Below are positions 12,101 to 19,440 of a stretch of DNA of 64,000 nt, piece by piece. Under the pieces are notes generated by a model. It had not been told where the DNA came from, made no database searches, and saw only the letters and a list, made by a program, of their open reading frames with translations. The position numbers were made by a program, and so were the translations under genes. Numbering within the stretch: the stretch's first letter is position 1; each line of letters starts with the position of its first letter. Origin of the DNA: Lingula anatina (Eukaryota > Brachiopoda > Lingulata > Lingulida > Lingulidae); the NCBI RefSeq assembly GCF_001039355.2, contig NW_019775381.1, positions 149,535 to 213,534 of the forward strand, in the 5' to 3' direction.

Positions 12101-15100
12101 TTGTTGCAATTTCCCATCCAAGATCAATGCTTGAAGAATTATGATATAAATTACCTCTGAAAGTCTCCCCACTGCTCCTGTTATTTGAATAACTTGACAT
12201 ATAAATGTGGGATGTTGCTGTGCCGTGACCTTCACTTTAGCCATGTGAGGAATGAAAGGTTCTGCGTTGTTCAGTGCCACATCTAACAGTAACTGTATCA
12301 CCATGGCAACTGTTGCTGTTGACGACAAGTGCGGCACAAGTTTAGAGAGATGAGGTTCTAGTAGCTGAAATTTCAGAGGTAAAGTATAAAATCAAGACCA
12401 ATCTCTAAATGTAATTTTAAAGTCAGCAATTAAATACAGACTTCCTAAGAATAGACTGTGCCCTAAAGTGGTGAAACTTACAGGATTAGTAAAGAAAAAT
12501 TGACAATGATATAAAACAGACTTTGAACTAAAAGATGAACACATCAAAGTGTATGAAAATGCAAGTGAAATTGTCCAATTGTTCAAGGCACCAGCCATAT
12601 GTTTAACATTACTATCTAATTTTTACTGATAGTTGCGACCATTTTAATTAAGCCACAGTCGCTTTTTAGAAAGTCAGAAAGTTAAGCACAAGCTATCCCA
12701 AATCAATGAAATATTAATTTGAAATGCTTAATGTTCATTTTCTAAATTTGTAAATAAGTTTTTATGTCTAGTATCAACTTAAAAATTACAAGAGCACTTT
12801 ATGACTGAATAGATTCAGTTACTGTATCAGGCATAAATGGAATTCATGTGGTAAAATTCAACTACTAAGCACCACCAAAAGATACTGTACAGTATTTTTG
12901 AACTCACAGATGGTTTATGTTTGGCAACCAATCCAAAGAGATGAAGCAGACTATTTTTCTCTAGCAACTCAGAGTTCTCAGGAGTGGAAGTAGCCTCACT
13001 TCCATTTGTTGGTGCGGGGGTCACATCAGTAGCAGCAGGGGTATCACAGTCAGGAAGAAGATCAACCAAATCACTCAGCATGTCATGGACTGGGTCTTTG
13101 TTTTGTTTATAAATCTGTGGAAGGATGCGGATAAGGCCATGGTTACCTGCAACATAAATAACCATTTTTATCAAATGTTATAATTTATCAAATACTGTCT
13201 TCCACATTGAAATTCACTTCACTGGTATTAAAGTGGAAAAACTTTACAGCACTGCCCAAGCTGAAAACTTTGAAAGACTTAATACTGTTTTACATTACTT
13301 ATGTGAAGTCTATTTTTTTTTCAAATAGATACAGATAAATAGATATAGATGTAAGTTCCGCAAGAAGAAAGAAGCTTAAAATAAGTACAATATTTTAAAT
13401 GAAAATTAATTACTGCATTTATCTGCTGATTAATTCAAGTAAAATACTCATGTCCTAATGAATGATTTTTATCAATTATTCTCTTTCAAATAAAACATAA
13501 AAGATTGATTTTCTGAGCAGTTAAGGGGATAATAACTCTTCGTTTCAGCCAAAAAATGAACTTTCCTGGAGTAAACAACAATTTTCCCATACTAACCAAT
13601 GAATAATAATAATAATAATAATTTATTTTTCTATGGCGCATTCCATTAAAAATCTCAATGCGCCTTACAACATTCACTTAAAAGAGCTAAATAACACAAT
13701 ACTAATATAAGAACACATTACAATTTTAAAGGACTAAGAACTAATTTAAAGAACCAATTATTCATATTCTAAAATGATAAGAACCTAAAGTGACAACATT
13801 TAAAATTAATCATAAAATTACAGTACACCTTATTAAAAACTAAAATTAACTATATGATAGCTACTGATAGGCTATTCTAAAAATATGAGTTTTCAAAAGC
13901 TTTTTAAAAGTATCTATGTCACCTGCTGCTCGTATTTCAGAGGGTAAAGTGTTCCAAACTTTGGGTGCATATATCATAAATGCCCTTTCACCGTAAAATT
14001 TACCAGCTTTTTTCTCTAAGACACTGTGTTCTAAAAGTAAATGACTAAAAGTTGAAGACCTGGTAACTCTTCCATGCTGATGTTGCTTCATAAGTTCTGA
14101 GATATAAAGTGGTTTATTCTCAGTGACTGCTTTAAAAATGACACATAAAATTTTAAATAAAATTCTCTCTCTTACTGGAAGCCAGTGAAGTTCCATCAAA
14201 ACAGGTGTTATATGCTCTCGGCTATTCCATCCCATTTTAGTTACCAGCCTAGCTGCAGAATTTTGAATTAATTGAAGTTTGTTCAGATGATTTTTGCCTA
14301 AACCATATAAGAGACTGTTGCAATAATCAAGCTTAGAAGTAATGAAAGCATGGACTAGTTTTTCAGTTGAAGTTTTGTCCAGTAAGTCACGTATCTTACT
14401 AATTCGCCAAAGTGAGTATGATGCCGATTTGCAAATTTCAGAGATCCGTCTATCCATAGTTGCATACTGATCAAAGGTGACACCTAAATCTTTCACATAG
14501 CTAGATGGATTGATGTTGACACCACCGATACAAATATCAGATTTCATTGCATTTCCCCTGTCTGACTTAGACCTTGATGTAAACCATATAAGTTCAGTTT
14601 TTCCATCATTTAGTGCTAGCATGTTTGTTTTCATCCAATTTCGGATCTCAACTAGACAAGTTTCTATTGAGGTGATAGCCATGGAGCGATTACTTTCACT
14701 TGTGACATAAATTTGAGTGTCATCAGCAAAAATGACAGTGTTGAGACCATGTTTAACTATAATGTCTTCTATTGGTAGCATATACAATGAAAAGAGCAAT
14801 GGACCTAGCACAGACCCCTGAGGGACACCATACTCTAAAATAGTGGGCTCTGATAGCAACGACTCAATTGACACCTTTTGTGTTCGATCATTTAGATATG
14901 AGGTTAACCAATTAAGTGCTAAATCTTTTACTTGTATTCTTGTATTTGCCATTTATATTAATTTCTCAGAATTAATTACACCATTTTTTTTCACTCAAGA
15001 AAAAATTGTGTAACTGCTAAAGAACTACCTGTATTTATGAATTTCTAAGACTGCACACTCGTACCTAATAATTGCACAATATTTAATATGCATGTTCAGA

Positions 15101-18100
15101 TGCCATAATAATAAGCATGGGATCATCCAACGGGGCACTTTTAATTTCAAAATACCCTGTAACCTTTCTTCAGAGAGCACCAAACCTCCACTAGCTGACA
15201 CTATCCAATAGTGTCTCACTCAAAAGTGTGGATTATGTCAACAGCTAAATTTTCCTAATATACCACAGTGTAAAAGTCCTGCACACGCCCCGAAGACTGA
15301 GAACTATAAGATTACAATTCAAGTCCAGAAATCAATTGACTGAGCAAAGCAGGGGCAATTGACACAGAAGAATGAGAGAAAATCAATAGAGAAAGCAGCA
15401 CAGTAATTCTTTTCACTCCAATATTTACCTGTCACAGTTGTTGTTCTCTGTGACACACTGCAGTGGTCATTTGTGAACTTCATGTGACAGAAACTCTGAC
15501 CTACAGTTGTAAAGTTAGCTGGATATCAGGTAATTAAAAATCTACATCTGTGTATGCCACTAATTTTTCTTTTCATCATTTTGTAAAAGTTTCCCTTATG
15601 CACCAAATTACATTGGACTCGTATTAAAGTTGATTAACTATGAGCAGTTACTGTGAAGTCAGTTTTGTGCTTGATGCATTTTAATTTCAAGATTTAAAAA
15701 GCCATAGCAAACTTATCGCAGAAATAAATAGGGTGACATCATCGCTAGATTACTATTTTGGGATACTCGTAACTATCAATACATATTTATAAATGGCACA
15801 ACATCTTTTGGCAACATGGCTTATCGTGTTATAAGCTAATTTCTGCAGTATAAGTTATGTAATTTTGTCCAAGTTGGAAATAAAATTTACAAATGACATT
15901 GCTTATCGGTTGTATCACATTCCCAATTCACCTGTATGTGGTGCATAAAATTACTTCCCCTGTAAGAGCTTTAAAAGTACTTTACAGCTGTTTTAAATAA
16001 CATATTTTGTCAATTTATGTTAAACTTGAAGACTATGTTACATTTATTTATGGACTTTAAACCAAATACACTTATAGTTTCATTTAATGACGCTATACTG
16101 TGTAGCCTGAGGAAAGTCATCTGGGATATAACCTGGGATATTACCTACACCACAGGAATGCTTGAGGAAGTGTGCACAACTTTAAGGGGAGGGCAAGGAA
16201 AGAGCATAAGAAACAAAATTCATTCAATATTATATATATAGTCACATACATAAAAATGTACTAAATGTTCTACAAATCAGATAAATGTGTCCTAGAACAT
16301 TGCCAAACATTTCTTTATTGTGTCATGGAACATAAAAACTATTGCAAGTCAGCCCATCTCCCTTCCAGGGCAGGTATAGCCATTACACTGGACCCTAAAC
16401 TGCCCACTGGCCACATAGATGCACTGATGCATATGTAAATTACTCTCTGAAGATAGGGAAAGTTGGAGTTGGGTGACTTACTATTATATTGTACTGTAAT
16501 ATATACTGGTGGGGTAAAATTTCATATCTAAAGAGTATGTAATTATAACAGGGGCATCAGGTACTGACCAGAGCCAAATGCTGATGGATGGACACTGGTA
16601 AACTGCAATATTGATCTGTCCCAAGCAGTACAGGCTGGGCAGTTGTGGACATGGCTCGTTGAAAGCTATAAAGTACTAGTAACTGTAATGTTGTGAGTAT
16701 ATGCATGTATGAATTGAAAATATGAATATTTTATCAGTAACTGATGTTGTTGTCCTAAGTTATCATAAGTTTATGTACTAAATGAAGCCAAGAACAAATG
16801 AGACCTATTAATTACTGCAATACAAAAGACCTAATAAAACTAAAAAGTTTTAATACAATTAATAGTTATTTTGTGCATTAAAGATTTTCTAGTAGTGTGA
16901 TTTTTCTTTCATTTTTATAGATGTTTCACTGATTACAGTATATCAAACCAAAGACAAGGATGGACAACAGTGAGGTCCACTTTGAAAATGAAGAGGAACA
17001 GTTAAATCAACAAATTATTGAAGTACAAAAAGATGTAGAAGAAAATATACAGACTGCAGACTCTCTACTCAATGCATTAGAAGAAGACTACAATGTAAAT
17101 GAGGAGTGGAAGGAAAATGTTAAGGTAACCCTCAGATTGCCACTACTGGGGTGTGTGTGTGTGTGTGTGTGTGTGTAATTTTGAGGTTGCTAATTGGTGA
17201 AACAGCATTTTTAATATCTACATTCACCATTTATATTAATAGCAGAGAATTGGCCAATCCCAAAAATATATAAAGAGAGTACATATATATAGTCAACACT
17301 TCCACTATCCTTTTTGGGTTAGTCATGCTACTGATGCTTACCAAAGTTACAAATATTGTATNGGTTAATGAATCCATTTTTACATTCGAAGTTAGTCCCT
17401 GGTTTTTTTCTAAAAAGTTTGTTTTTTTGTTAAAATATCTTAAGAGATTTTAACAGAGTATAACCAACAATGGAGGTCAAGTGGTCTAAAGACGAGCTCA
17501 GATATCAGAATTATAGCTATAACTGCCGTTTTTGTGGTAAAACAGAATATATTATATTTCTATGAGTTATTCACAATGTTTTTATTGTGAAATATAGATC
17601 TCATACAAAGAGTTATTATCCCTTTAAGATCTTGTATTAAGGTAAAATAAAAAATAATAATAAACAGACAAACTAATCCACCTATCAGCACACTCTCCAG
17701 AATTGGTTTCATGTGTTTTGCCAGCAAGTCAGGGCTGTCTATGGCTGCCAGTGTTAAATAACTGGATACATTACGACCAAGTTCTTTATTTCCCGCCTGA
17801 AGAAACTGCACCGCTACAGGGATAGCCAGCTGCATGACTGGACGCTTGGAGTAGTGCTGTAATAAAAAAGATATCCTTTCCTTTAACATATAAACAAATG
17901 TATCACTGGTGGGTCAATTCATTCCATAATCAGTCAAATATTTGTGATCACTTTGTTATAACCTATGCTTAAGGGAATTGTATCACTCCTGCAGAGAGTA
18001 TTCCATGACCATACTATGGCAGTGGTGTTTAAAAACAAGATGTACATAACAGATTATATCATCTTACTGACTGCTAAAGAAATCTTTAACTAACAAAACA

Positions 18101-19440
18101 CTCAAAGTAATACTATTGCAGATCTACAAAATATTGTGTTTTAATAGGACAAATCATTTGATAAAACATGAATGAAAATTATAAGATTTATACATTAAAA
18201 AAGGTGTGCTTAGCTAATGAAAATTTTGGTTAAAAGTAAAAAGGGCCTAGCTGACCACATTTGCTGCAATTCTGATACCTACAAGAAACATGCAGCTGAG
18301 CACGTCAGATGCAATCTTGGCATGTGGCGTATCCTCATCTTTATTGGTTGGCTTCAGATCGTGCTTCAAACAGGACTCCAACAGGGCTATTAAAGATGGT
18401 GAGTGTTCCTCTACTGTGCTGGTCTCCCTGAAAATAAAGACTGACAAATTAATTTCAGTTCATTTGAAATTATTGATCCTTAATCAAGTACCTAATTACT
18501 TGGATCAAGTGAACATCAGGGAAGAGCAATGCCTTGAGTGATAAGACTGACTAAAAATTAATTCACTGAAATATAGATCTGTTGTACAGTGAGACCCATG
18601 AGGATTTTTATTATTATTGATCTGGTACAAATTCTGAGCAACTAAAGAGCCTTTTATTTGGGGTATCTAAATACGATAACCATAATTAATCTCTACCTGT
18701 CTAATGTTCCATCTGCCCACCTGTCTATGTGCCTGTCTGTCAACCTGTCCCATCATCTACCTCTATTTGTCAATCAGTTGTCTTTGTCCGTCTGTTTGTC
18801 TGCCTGATCATCTTTCTGTCTGCCTGTCTCACAAAAATCATTTCACAGCAGAAGTCACCCTATTAATGCATATCACCCGTCTTTCTGTCTGTTTGTCTGC
18901 CTGTCTGTCTCGCACATCGCTTACCTGACAGCAGAAGTCACCCTGGTGATGCAGCTCTCCTATCTGTTAGTCTGTCTGTCTGTCTGTCTGTCTGTCTGAC
19001 TGTCCATTTATCTGTCTGTATGTCTGTCCACCTGTCTGTTTATCTGTCTGTCTGTCCATTTATATCTGTATGTCTGTCTGTGTCTGTCTGTCCATTTATC
19101 CATCTGTCTGTCTGTCTATCTGTCTGACTATCTGTCCATTTGTCTGTATCCGTCTGTCCATTTATCCATCTGTCTGTCTGTCACGCACATCACTCACCTG
19201 ACAGCTGAAGTCACCCTGGTAATGCAGATCTCCACCACGCTCTGGTCGTTCAAATTCTCCAAGTACCCGCTGGTGTCCGAAATCTCCCGTAGTTTCTGCA
19301 GGATGATGGACAGGTCATGAACTATGGACTTGCTGTCCACGGAGAACAGGTCTCCTGCCTTGGAGAGGTCCCTATTGGTGAGAACTTTTTCGAAAAGTTC
19401 ATGCATTTTGTTTTTCTCGTTATCTCATCTTAGCAGCATC
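1..19440 (-). CDS. VEPH1: VEPH1 / melted orthologue, N-terminal six coding exons (gene continues beyond the left edge)
   Basis: Melted/VEPH1 is a membrane-associated adaptor with N-terminal helical (HEAT-like) repeats and a C-terminal PH domain; fly Melted links insulin/TOR and FoxO signalling. Coding exons read here are 19198-19406 (exon runs to 19440 with 5' UTR), 18283-18427, 17682-17856, 12908-13146, 12155-12364 and 1-129. Together they give 1107 nt, 369 codons, with every junction in phase. The start [20 protein letters not shown] matches the family N terminus, followed by [38 protein letters not shown] and ITGAVG, all strongly conserved in vertebrate VEPH1. The human protein is about 830 aa, so the PH domain lies outside the window. 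The exon at 12908-13146 carries an Asp/Pro/Thr/Ser-rich insert (residues about 200-225) absent from the human protein. The intron 130-12154 is about 12 kb and contains the TRIM array on the opposite strand. Confidence 0.93.
82..326 (-). repeat. Three tandem copies of the VEPH1 sixth-exon 5' end with its splice acceptor
   Basis: Units start at about 82, 165 and 258 (spacing 83 and 93 bp). Each carries the motif atcaggagtt, the exon start (plus strand ggtactccatac then gcctggat) and the acceptor ctgaaata. Only the copy at 1-129 continues as an open VEPH1 exon. The other two lie 5' of it in transcription order and offer decoy AG acceptors. The third copy differs most. A short (TA)n at about 337-351 and the TRIM pseudogene follow directly. 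Confidence 0.85.
350..829 (+). pseudogene. 5'-truncated TRIM-NHL copy (NHL end only), broken
   Basis: Only the C-terminal NHL part of the neighbouring TRIM genes is present, starting near the KIAVAQG motif; RING, B-boxes and coiled coil are absent. The reading frame is open until a TGA at 608-610, where the intact copies have a GGA glycine codon in YTGP. A 6-bp insertion lies just before it. Homology resumes ([10 protein letters not shown]-like) and runs to the YLEI terminus at 829, with a deletion of about 22 bp just before the end that removes the equivalent of the GDLVVT segment. The 3' flank matches the other units. It is the oldest or most damaged member of the array. Confidence 0.88.
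830..2187. other. Spacer between TRIM pseudogene and TRIM gene A: 3' UTR-like DNA, minisatellite, promoter region
   Basis: The first 350 bp match the 3' flanks of TRIM genes A and B, including a shared AATAAA at 1169-1174. A short CT run (about 1340-1357), a T tract near 1477-1489 and a minisatellite of about 110-120 bp (1547-1890) follow. The last 90 bp before the ATG contain the shared segment catctgcgcatgac, which resembles half of an NRF1-type site, and presumably hold promoter and 5' UTR. No other coding sequence is supported. Confidence 0.6.
1547..1995 (+). repeat. Minisatellite and highly conserved block upstream of TRIM gene A
   Basis: The motif accatatacctc...ctgtagattta...atcactgaacac recurs at about 1547, 1666 and 1775, giving three units here. 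The region upstream of gene B has two units, and that upstream of gene C has one hybrid unit plus the last. The final unit leads into a 186-bp block (1810-1995) that is identical upstream of gene B (5048-5233) and differs at one base upstream of gene C (8276-8461). The block happens to be open for 61 codons, but nothing else suggests it is translated. Confidence 0.75.
2188..4179 (+). CDS. TRIM gene A: RING, two B-boxes, coiled coil, NHL-repeat protein (probable E3 ubiquitin ligase)
   Basis: Intronless, 663 aa. The RING finger spans residues 29-71 with all eight ligands (C29, C32, C44, H46, C49, C52, C68, C71). The B-box 1 region is about 107-147 (C107, C110, C124, C127, C132, C135). B-box 2 is 173-204 (C173, H176, C185, C188, C193, C196, H200, H204). 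A coiled coil follows to about 340. From about 440 to the end there are NHL-type beta-propeller repeats, for example [27 protein letters not shown] and [18 protein letters not shown]. The architecture is that of TRIM2/3/71-like proteins without a filamin domain. The expected role is RING-dependent ubiquitin ligation with NHL target or RNA binding, in the cytoplasm. The start is supported by an A at -3 and conservation in gene B. It differs from genes B and C just before the propeller (about residues 395-412). It is one of three tandem paralogues; a specific TRIM symbol cannot be given. Confidence 0.93.
   Translation: MATVDSKDVTESPQAESLRTVIVNYFVSCSLCLEEYKDPTDLSCRHTFCKGCLKTYIPDLTPGSKFRCPMCQKETEVPKDGLEGFTHNFYIESLQDTILQPTYNIKCGFCALTSQTETVATSKCINCHDYLCERCSVLHCGTKLTKDHKVLTFQQLQSKEYQKEIQEHQKIFCPEHKNEMIRYFCSDCNVPICRDCKDLHHDGHKLLSLEKAAEMVKPQMQTKFYVIERKLAKGEQTLIEIDKTLAKLKENESSVQQQIKARAAHLRQIVDQREKTLLQELHKTTSTHRNNLQASRMNCSATCSSIKTTTDVVKNILQHGAPIDVLMLQHQLGQRLDELQSTSAVEEIPEELILTLTTSTEVDQKISSRAGLGNVKISRQPALPKFKPLAECIMNFDTGLNRRPLYGFHYVIPKDISVSPKREYVTTHDTQVKVNSSAGTLRKEITSVSDTKLKCPRGICHFPDGRMVISDAGNNKLFILSPQWEVQQTVDVNNPLGVALNDNCTKIAVAQGYKEKSVSVFSIDIKGKITLTDVIKEKDGEQLFNAPYKVAYMSNGCLVVSDESPNKLHILTPSADPLHQYTGPDNKLGQPCGVCVDAYDNILATDYNNNCIHLVSPHGKFIQYIATEADGLYEPWACTIDQDGDLVVTEWKGKVKIIRYLEI
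4180..5427. other. Spacer between TRIM genes A and B
   Basis: Near copy of the preceding spacer, holding gene A's 3' UTR with AATAAA at 4521-4526, a CT run at about 4687-4701, a T tract, two minisatellite units (about 4890 and 5011), the conserved block 5048-5233, and gene B's presumed promoter and 5' UTR. No independent gene is seen. Confidence 0.6.
5428..7398 (+). CDS. TRIM gene B: RING, two B-boxes, coiled coil, NHL-repeat protein
   Basis: Intronless, 656 aa, same architecture as gene A. The RING ligands are intact ([17 protein letters not shown]), as are both B-boxes and the coiled coil. The NHL propeller starts near [20 protein letters not shown] and ends YLEI. Compared with gene A it has a two-residue insertion between RING and B-box 1 (DTVHVLQ) and a different, shorter linker before the propeller ([10 protein letters not shown]). 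In the first 345 coding bases I count about 15 replacement and 11 silent differences from A, while the upstream block is identical. Likely a cytoplasmic E3 ligase; substrate unknown. Confidence 0.93.
   Translation: MATIDSKDVTETPQAESLRTEIINYFVSCPLCLEEYKDPTDLPCMHTFCKGCLKTYISDLIPGSKFLCPMCQKGTEVPKDGLKGFTHNFFIESLQDTVHVLQSTHNQKCDFCALTSQTETVATSKCINCHDYLCERCSILHCGTKFTRDHKVLTFQQLQSKEYQKEIQEQQKIFCPEHKDEVIRYFCSDCNVPICHDCKDLHHDSHKLISLEKAAEMVKPQMQTKFYVIERKLAKGEKTLVKIDATLAKLQENESSVQLQIKARAAHLRQIVDQQEKTLLQELHKTTSAHRNHLQASHMNCSATCSSIKTTTAAVKNILQHGAPIDVLMLQHQLGQRLDELQSTSAVEEIPEELNLKLSTTTEVDQEISSGAGLGNVQISRQPALPKFKPQAECMLEFDTDMIPVDISVSQNREYVTTHGINDKVKVLRSDGMLGKGITSVSDTQLKCPVGICHFPDGRMVLSGADNNKLFILSPHWEVQQTVDVNNPLGVALNDNCTKIAVAQGDREKSVSVFSIDIKGKITLTKVIKDKDGKQLFNSPNRVAYMSNGCLIVSDELPNKLHILTPSGDPLYQYTGPENKLGRPFGVCVDAYHNILVSDHDNNCIHLVSQDGKFIQYVATEADGLYGPWACTINQEGDLVVTQRIGILTVFQYLEI
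7399..8655. other. Spacer between TRIM genes B and C
   Basis: Third version of the spacer, with AATAAA at 7741-7746, a CT run at about 7911-7927, an expanded T tract near 8054-8075, one hybrid minisatellite unit plus the last unit, and the conserved block 8276-8461. Gene C's promoter must lie here. No other coding sequence is seen. Confidence 0.6.
8656..10593 (+). CDS. TRIM gene C: RING, two B-boxes, coiled coil, NHL-repeat protein (mosaic of A and B)
   Basis: Intronless, 645 aa. It has intact RING ([17 protein letters not shown]), B-box 1, B-box 2 (CPEH, CSDC, CRDC), coiled coil and NHL repeats ([38 protein letters not shown]), ending YLEQ. It lacks nine residues near the N terminus relative to A (a 7-codon and a 2-codon deletion). 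From the RING to about residue 155 it mostly follows gene A ([10 protein letters not shown]). From EIQEQQK onward it mostly follows gene B ([37 protein letters not shown]). This suggests gene conversion or unequal crossing-over. Last unit of the array; its 3' flank is unlike the others. Confidence 0.93.
   Translation: MATESPQAESLRTVNYFVSCSLCLEEYKDPTDLPCRHTFCKGCLRTYKPDLTSGSKFRCPMCQKETEVPKDGLEGFTHNFFIESLQDTVLQPTYNKKCGFCALTSQTETVATSKCINCHDYLCERCSVLHCGTKLTKDHKVLTFQQLQSKEYQKEIQEQQKIFCPEHKDEVIRYFCSDCNVPICRDCRDLHHDGHKLISFEKAAEMVKPQMQTKFYVIERKLAKGEKTLVKIDATLAKLQENESSVQLQIKARAAHLRQIVDQREKTLLQELHKTTSAHRNNLRASCNNCSATCSSIKTTTDVVKNILQHGAPTDVLMLQHQLGQKLDELQSTSVVEEIPEELNLKLSTTTKVDQEISSGAGLGNVQISRQPALPKFKPQAECMLEFDTDMIPVDISVSPNKEYVTTSCINNKVMVLSSAGRLRKEITSVSDTQLKWPVGICHFPDGRMVLSDVEINKLFILSPQWKVQQTVDVHSPRGVALNDNCTKIAVAQGDREKSVSVFSIDIKGKITLTKVIKDKDGKQLFLSPNRVAYMSNGCLVVSDESPNKLHILTPSGDLLYQYTGPDNKLSRPFGVCVDAYDNILVTDHDNHCIHLVSPDGKFIQYIATEADGLYGPWACTINQDGDLAVTQRIGILTVFQYLEQ
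10594..12154. other. VEPH1 intron between the TRIM array and the fifth coding exon
   Basis: AT-rich noncoding DNA. It holds gene C's 3' UTR and a diverged direct duplication (about 10713-11365). AATAAA motifs occur on both strands. I see no exon of VEPH1 or another gene. Confidence 0.5.
10713..11365. repeat. Two diverged direct copies of a segment of about 330 bp
   Basis: The segment around 10823-11008 recurs at 11166-11360. Shared motifs include ggaaaatgtaag/ggaaaatttaag, gttgaaagatgttcat, aaggctatt, agaaaattatctgtgacacc and cttgtatcataact. The preceding motif caaatagaatgaaaaa / caaaaagaatgaaaaa is also shared, giving a period near 320-345 bp. Old tandem duplication, noncoding. Confidence 0.75.
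12155..13146 (-). CDS. VEPH1: VEPH1 fourth and fifth coding exons
   Basis: Exon four is 13146-12908 (239 nt), [20 protein letters not shown] to [11 protein letters not shown], with acceptor TTGCAG and donor GTGAGT. Exon five is 12364-12155 (210 nt), [15 protein letters not shown] to [10 protein letters not shown], with acceptor TTTCAG and donor GTAATT. These are helical-repeat exons of the melted N-terminal domain. The acidic/Ser-Thr insert [19 protein letters not shown] lies in exon four. The intron 12365-12907 between them shows nothing else. Confidence 0.9.
13603..14990 (-). mobile_element. 5'-truncated CR1/L2-type non-LTR retrotransposon
   Basis: Encodes the 3' half of a reverse transcriptase and its C-terminal region (see the coding entry), followed by about 240 bp of 3' UTR ending in an (ATT)n microsatellite tail at 13603-13621 (minus strand) instead of poly(A), as is common for CR1/L2-like elements. 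No endonuclease or N-terminal RT blocks are present, the usual result of incomplete target-primed reverse transcription. It is inserted in the VEPH1 intron in the sense of VEPH1. Target-site duplications were not resolved. Confidence 0.85.
13861..14952 (-). CDS. Truncated reverse transcriptase (CR1/L2/Jockey-like), 363 aa
   Basis: The open frame contains RT motif B ([18 protein letters not shown], about residues 42-59) and the catalytic FADDTQIY box (about 76-83). It also has the typical non-LTR C-terminal region, with [32 protein letters not shown] and [13 protein letters not shown]. The N-terminal fingers and endonuclease are missing, so it cannot retrotranspose alone. The first methionine is only the first in-frame ATG, not a family start. 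The frame is uninterrupted, suggesting a fairly young insertion. Confidence 0.9.
   Translation of the reverse strand: MANTRIQVKDLALNWLTSYLNDRTQKVSIESLLSEPTILEYGVPQGSVLGPLLFSLYMLPIEDIIVKHGLNTVIFADDTQIYVTSESNRSMAITSIETCLVEIRNWMKTNMLALNDGKTELIWFTSRSKSDRGNAMKSDICIGGVNINPSSYVKDLGVTFDQYATMDRRISEICKSASYSLWRISKIRDLLDKTSTEKLVHAFITSKLDYCNSLLYGLGKNHLNKLQLIQNSAARLVTKMGWNSREHITPVLMELHWLPVRERILFKILCVIFKAVTENKPLYISELMKQHQHGRVTRSSTFSHLLLEHSVLEKKAGKFYGERAFMIYAPKVWNTLPSEIRAAGDIDTFKKLLKTHIFRIAYQ
16960..17125 (+). CDS. Possible orphan coding exon, acidic coiled-coil N terminus
   Basis: A likely acceptor (ttttatag at 16913-16920) precedes an ATG at 16960. The open frame [20 protein letters not shown] continues through an acidic, helix-prone stretch and ends in phase 0 at ENVK with donor gtaacc at 17126. 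The composition differs from surrounding intron DNA. No second exon on the plus strand could be found before ODAD1, whose own first exon already starts with a plausible family N terminus. It could be an exon of a nested gene, an alternative upstream exon of ODAD1, a retro-inserted fragment, or chance. I do not recognise the protein. Confidence 0.3.
17151..17176. repeat. (TG)n microsatellite
   Basis: Uninterrupted TG dinucleotides about 25 bp downstream of the possible donor site of the orphan exon. Confidence 0.9.
17682..18427 (-). CDS. VEPH1: VEPH1 second and third coding exons
   Basis: Exon two is 18427-18283 (145 nt), [20 protein letters not shown] to SDVLSCMFL, with donor GTAGGT. Exon three is 17856-17682 (175 nt), [20 protein letters not shown] to [11 protein letters not shown]. 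The block [13 protein letters not shown] is nearly invariant in the family. Junctions are in phase. The intron 17857-18282 holds nothing recognisable. Confidence 0.92.
18830..19240 (-). repeat. (CTGT)n tract carrying two extra copies of the VEPH1 first-coding-exon donor region
   Basis: The end of the exon with its splice donor (plus strand cactcacctgacagctgaag, then tcaccctggtaatgcag) recurs at 18911-18960 with a usable GTAAGC donor, and again in decayed form at about 18831-18880, where the donor is lost. The copies are separated by tetranucleotide CTGT/CTGC repeats, densest at 18960-19190. The exon ends and the microsatellite seem to have been duplicated together into the intron. Confidence 0.8.
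19198..19440 (-). CDS. VEPH1: VEPH1 first coding exon with start codon
   Basis: The minus-strand acceptor TTACAG is followed by 34 nt of 5' UTR containing stops. ATG at 19406-19404 opens [20 protein letters not shown], which aligns with the family N terminus. The exon ends after [16 protein letters not shown] with donor GTGAGT at 19197. A noncoding first exon must lie further right in the 19.5-20.8 kb region. Confidence 0.92.

Larger units (their letters stand above)
13147..17681 (-). other. VEPH1 intron between third and fourth coding exons
   Basis: About 4.5 kb. It contains the truncated retrotransposon (13603-14990), a candidate orphan exon on the plus strand (16960-17125), a (TG)n run at 17151-17176 and an ambiguous base at 17362. 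The rest (about 15000-16900) is AT-rich with no recognisable gene. Confidence 0.6.
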
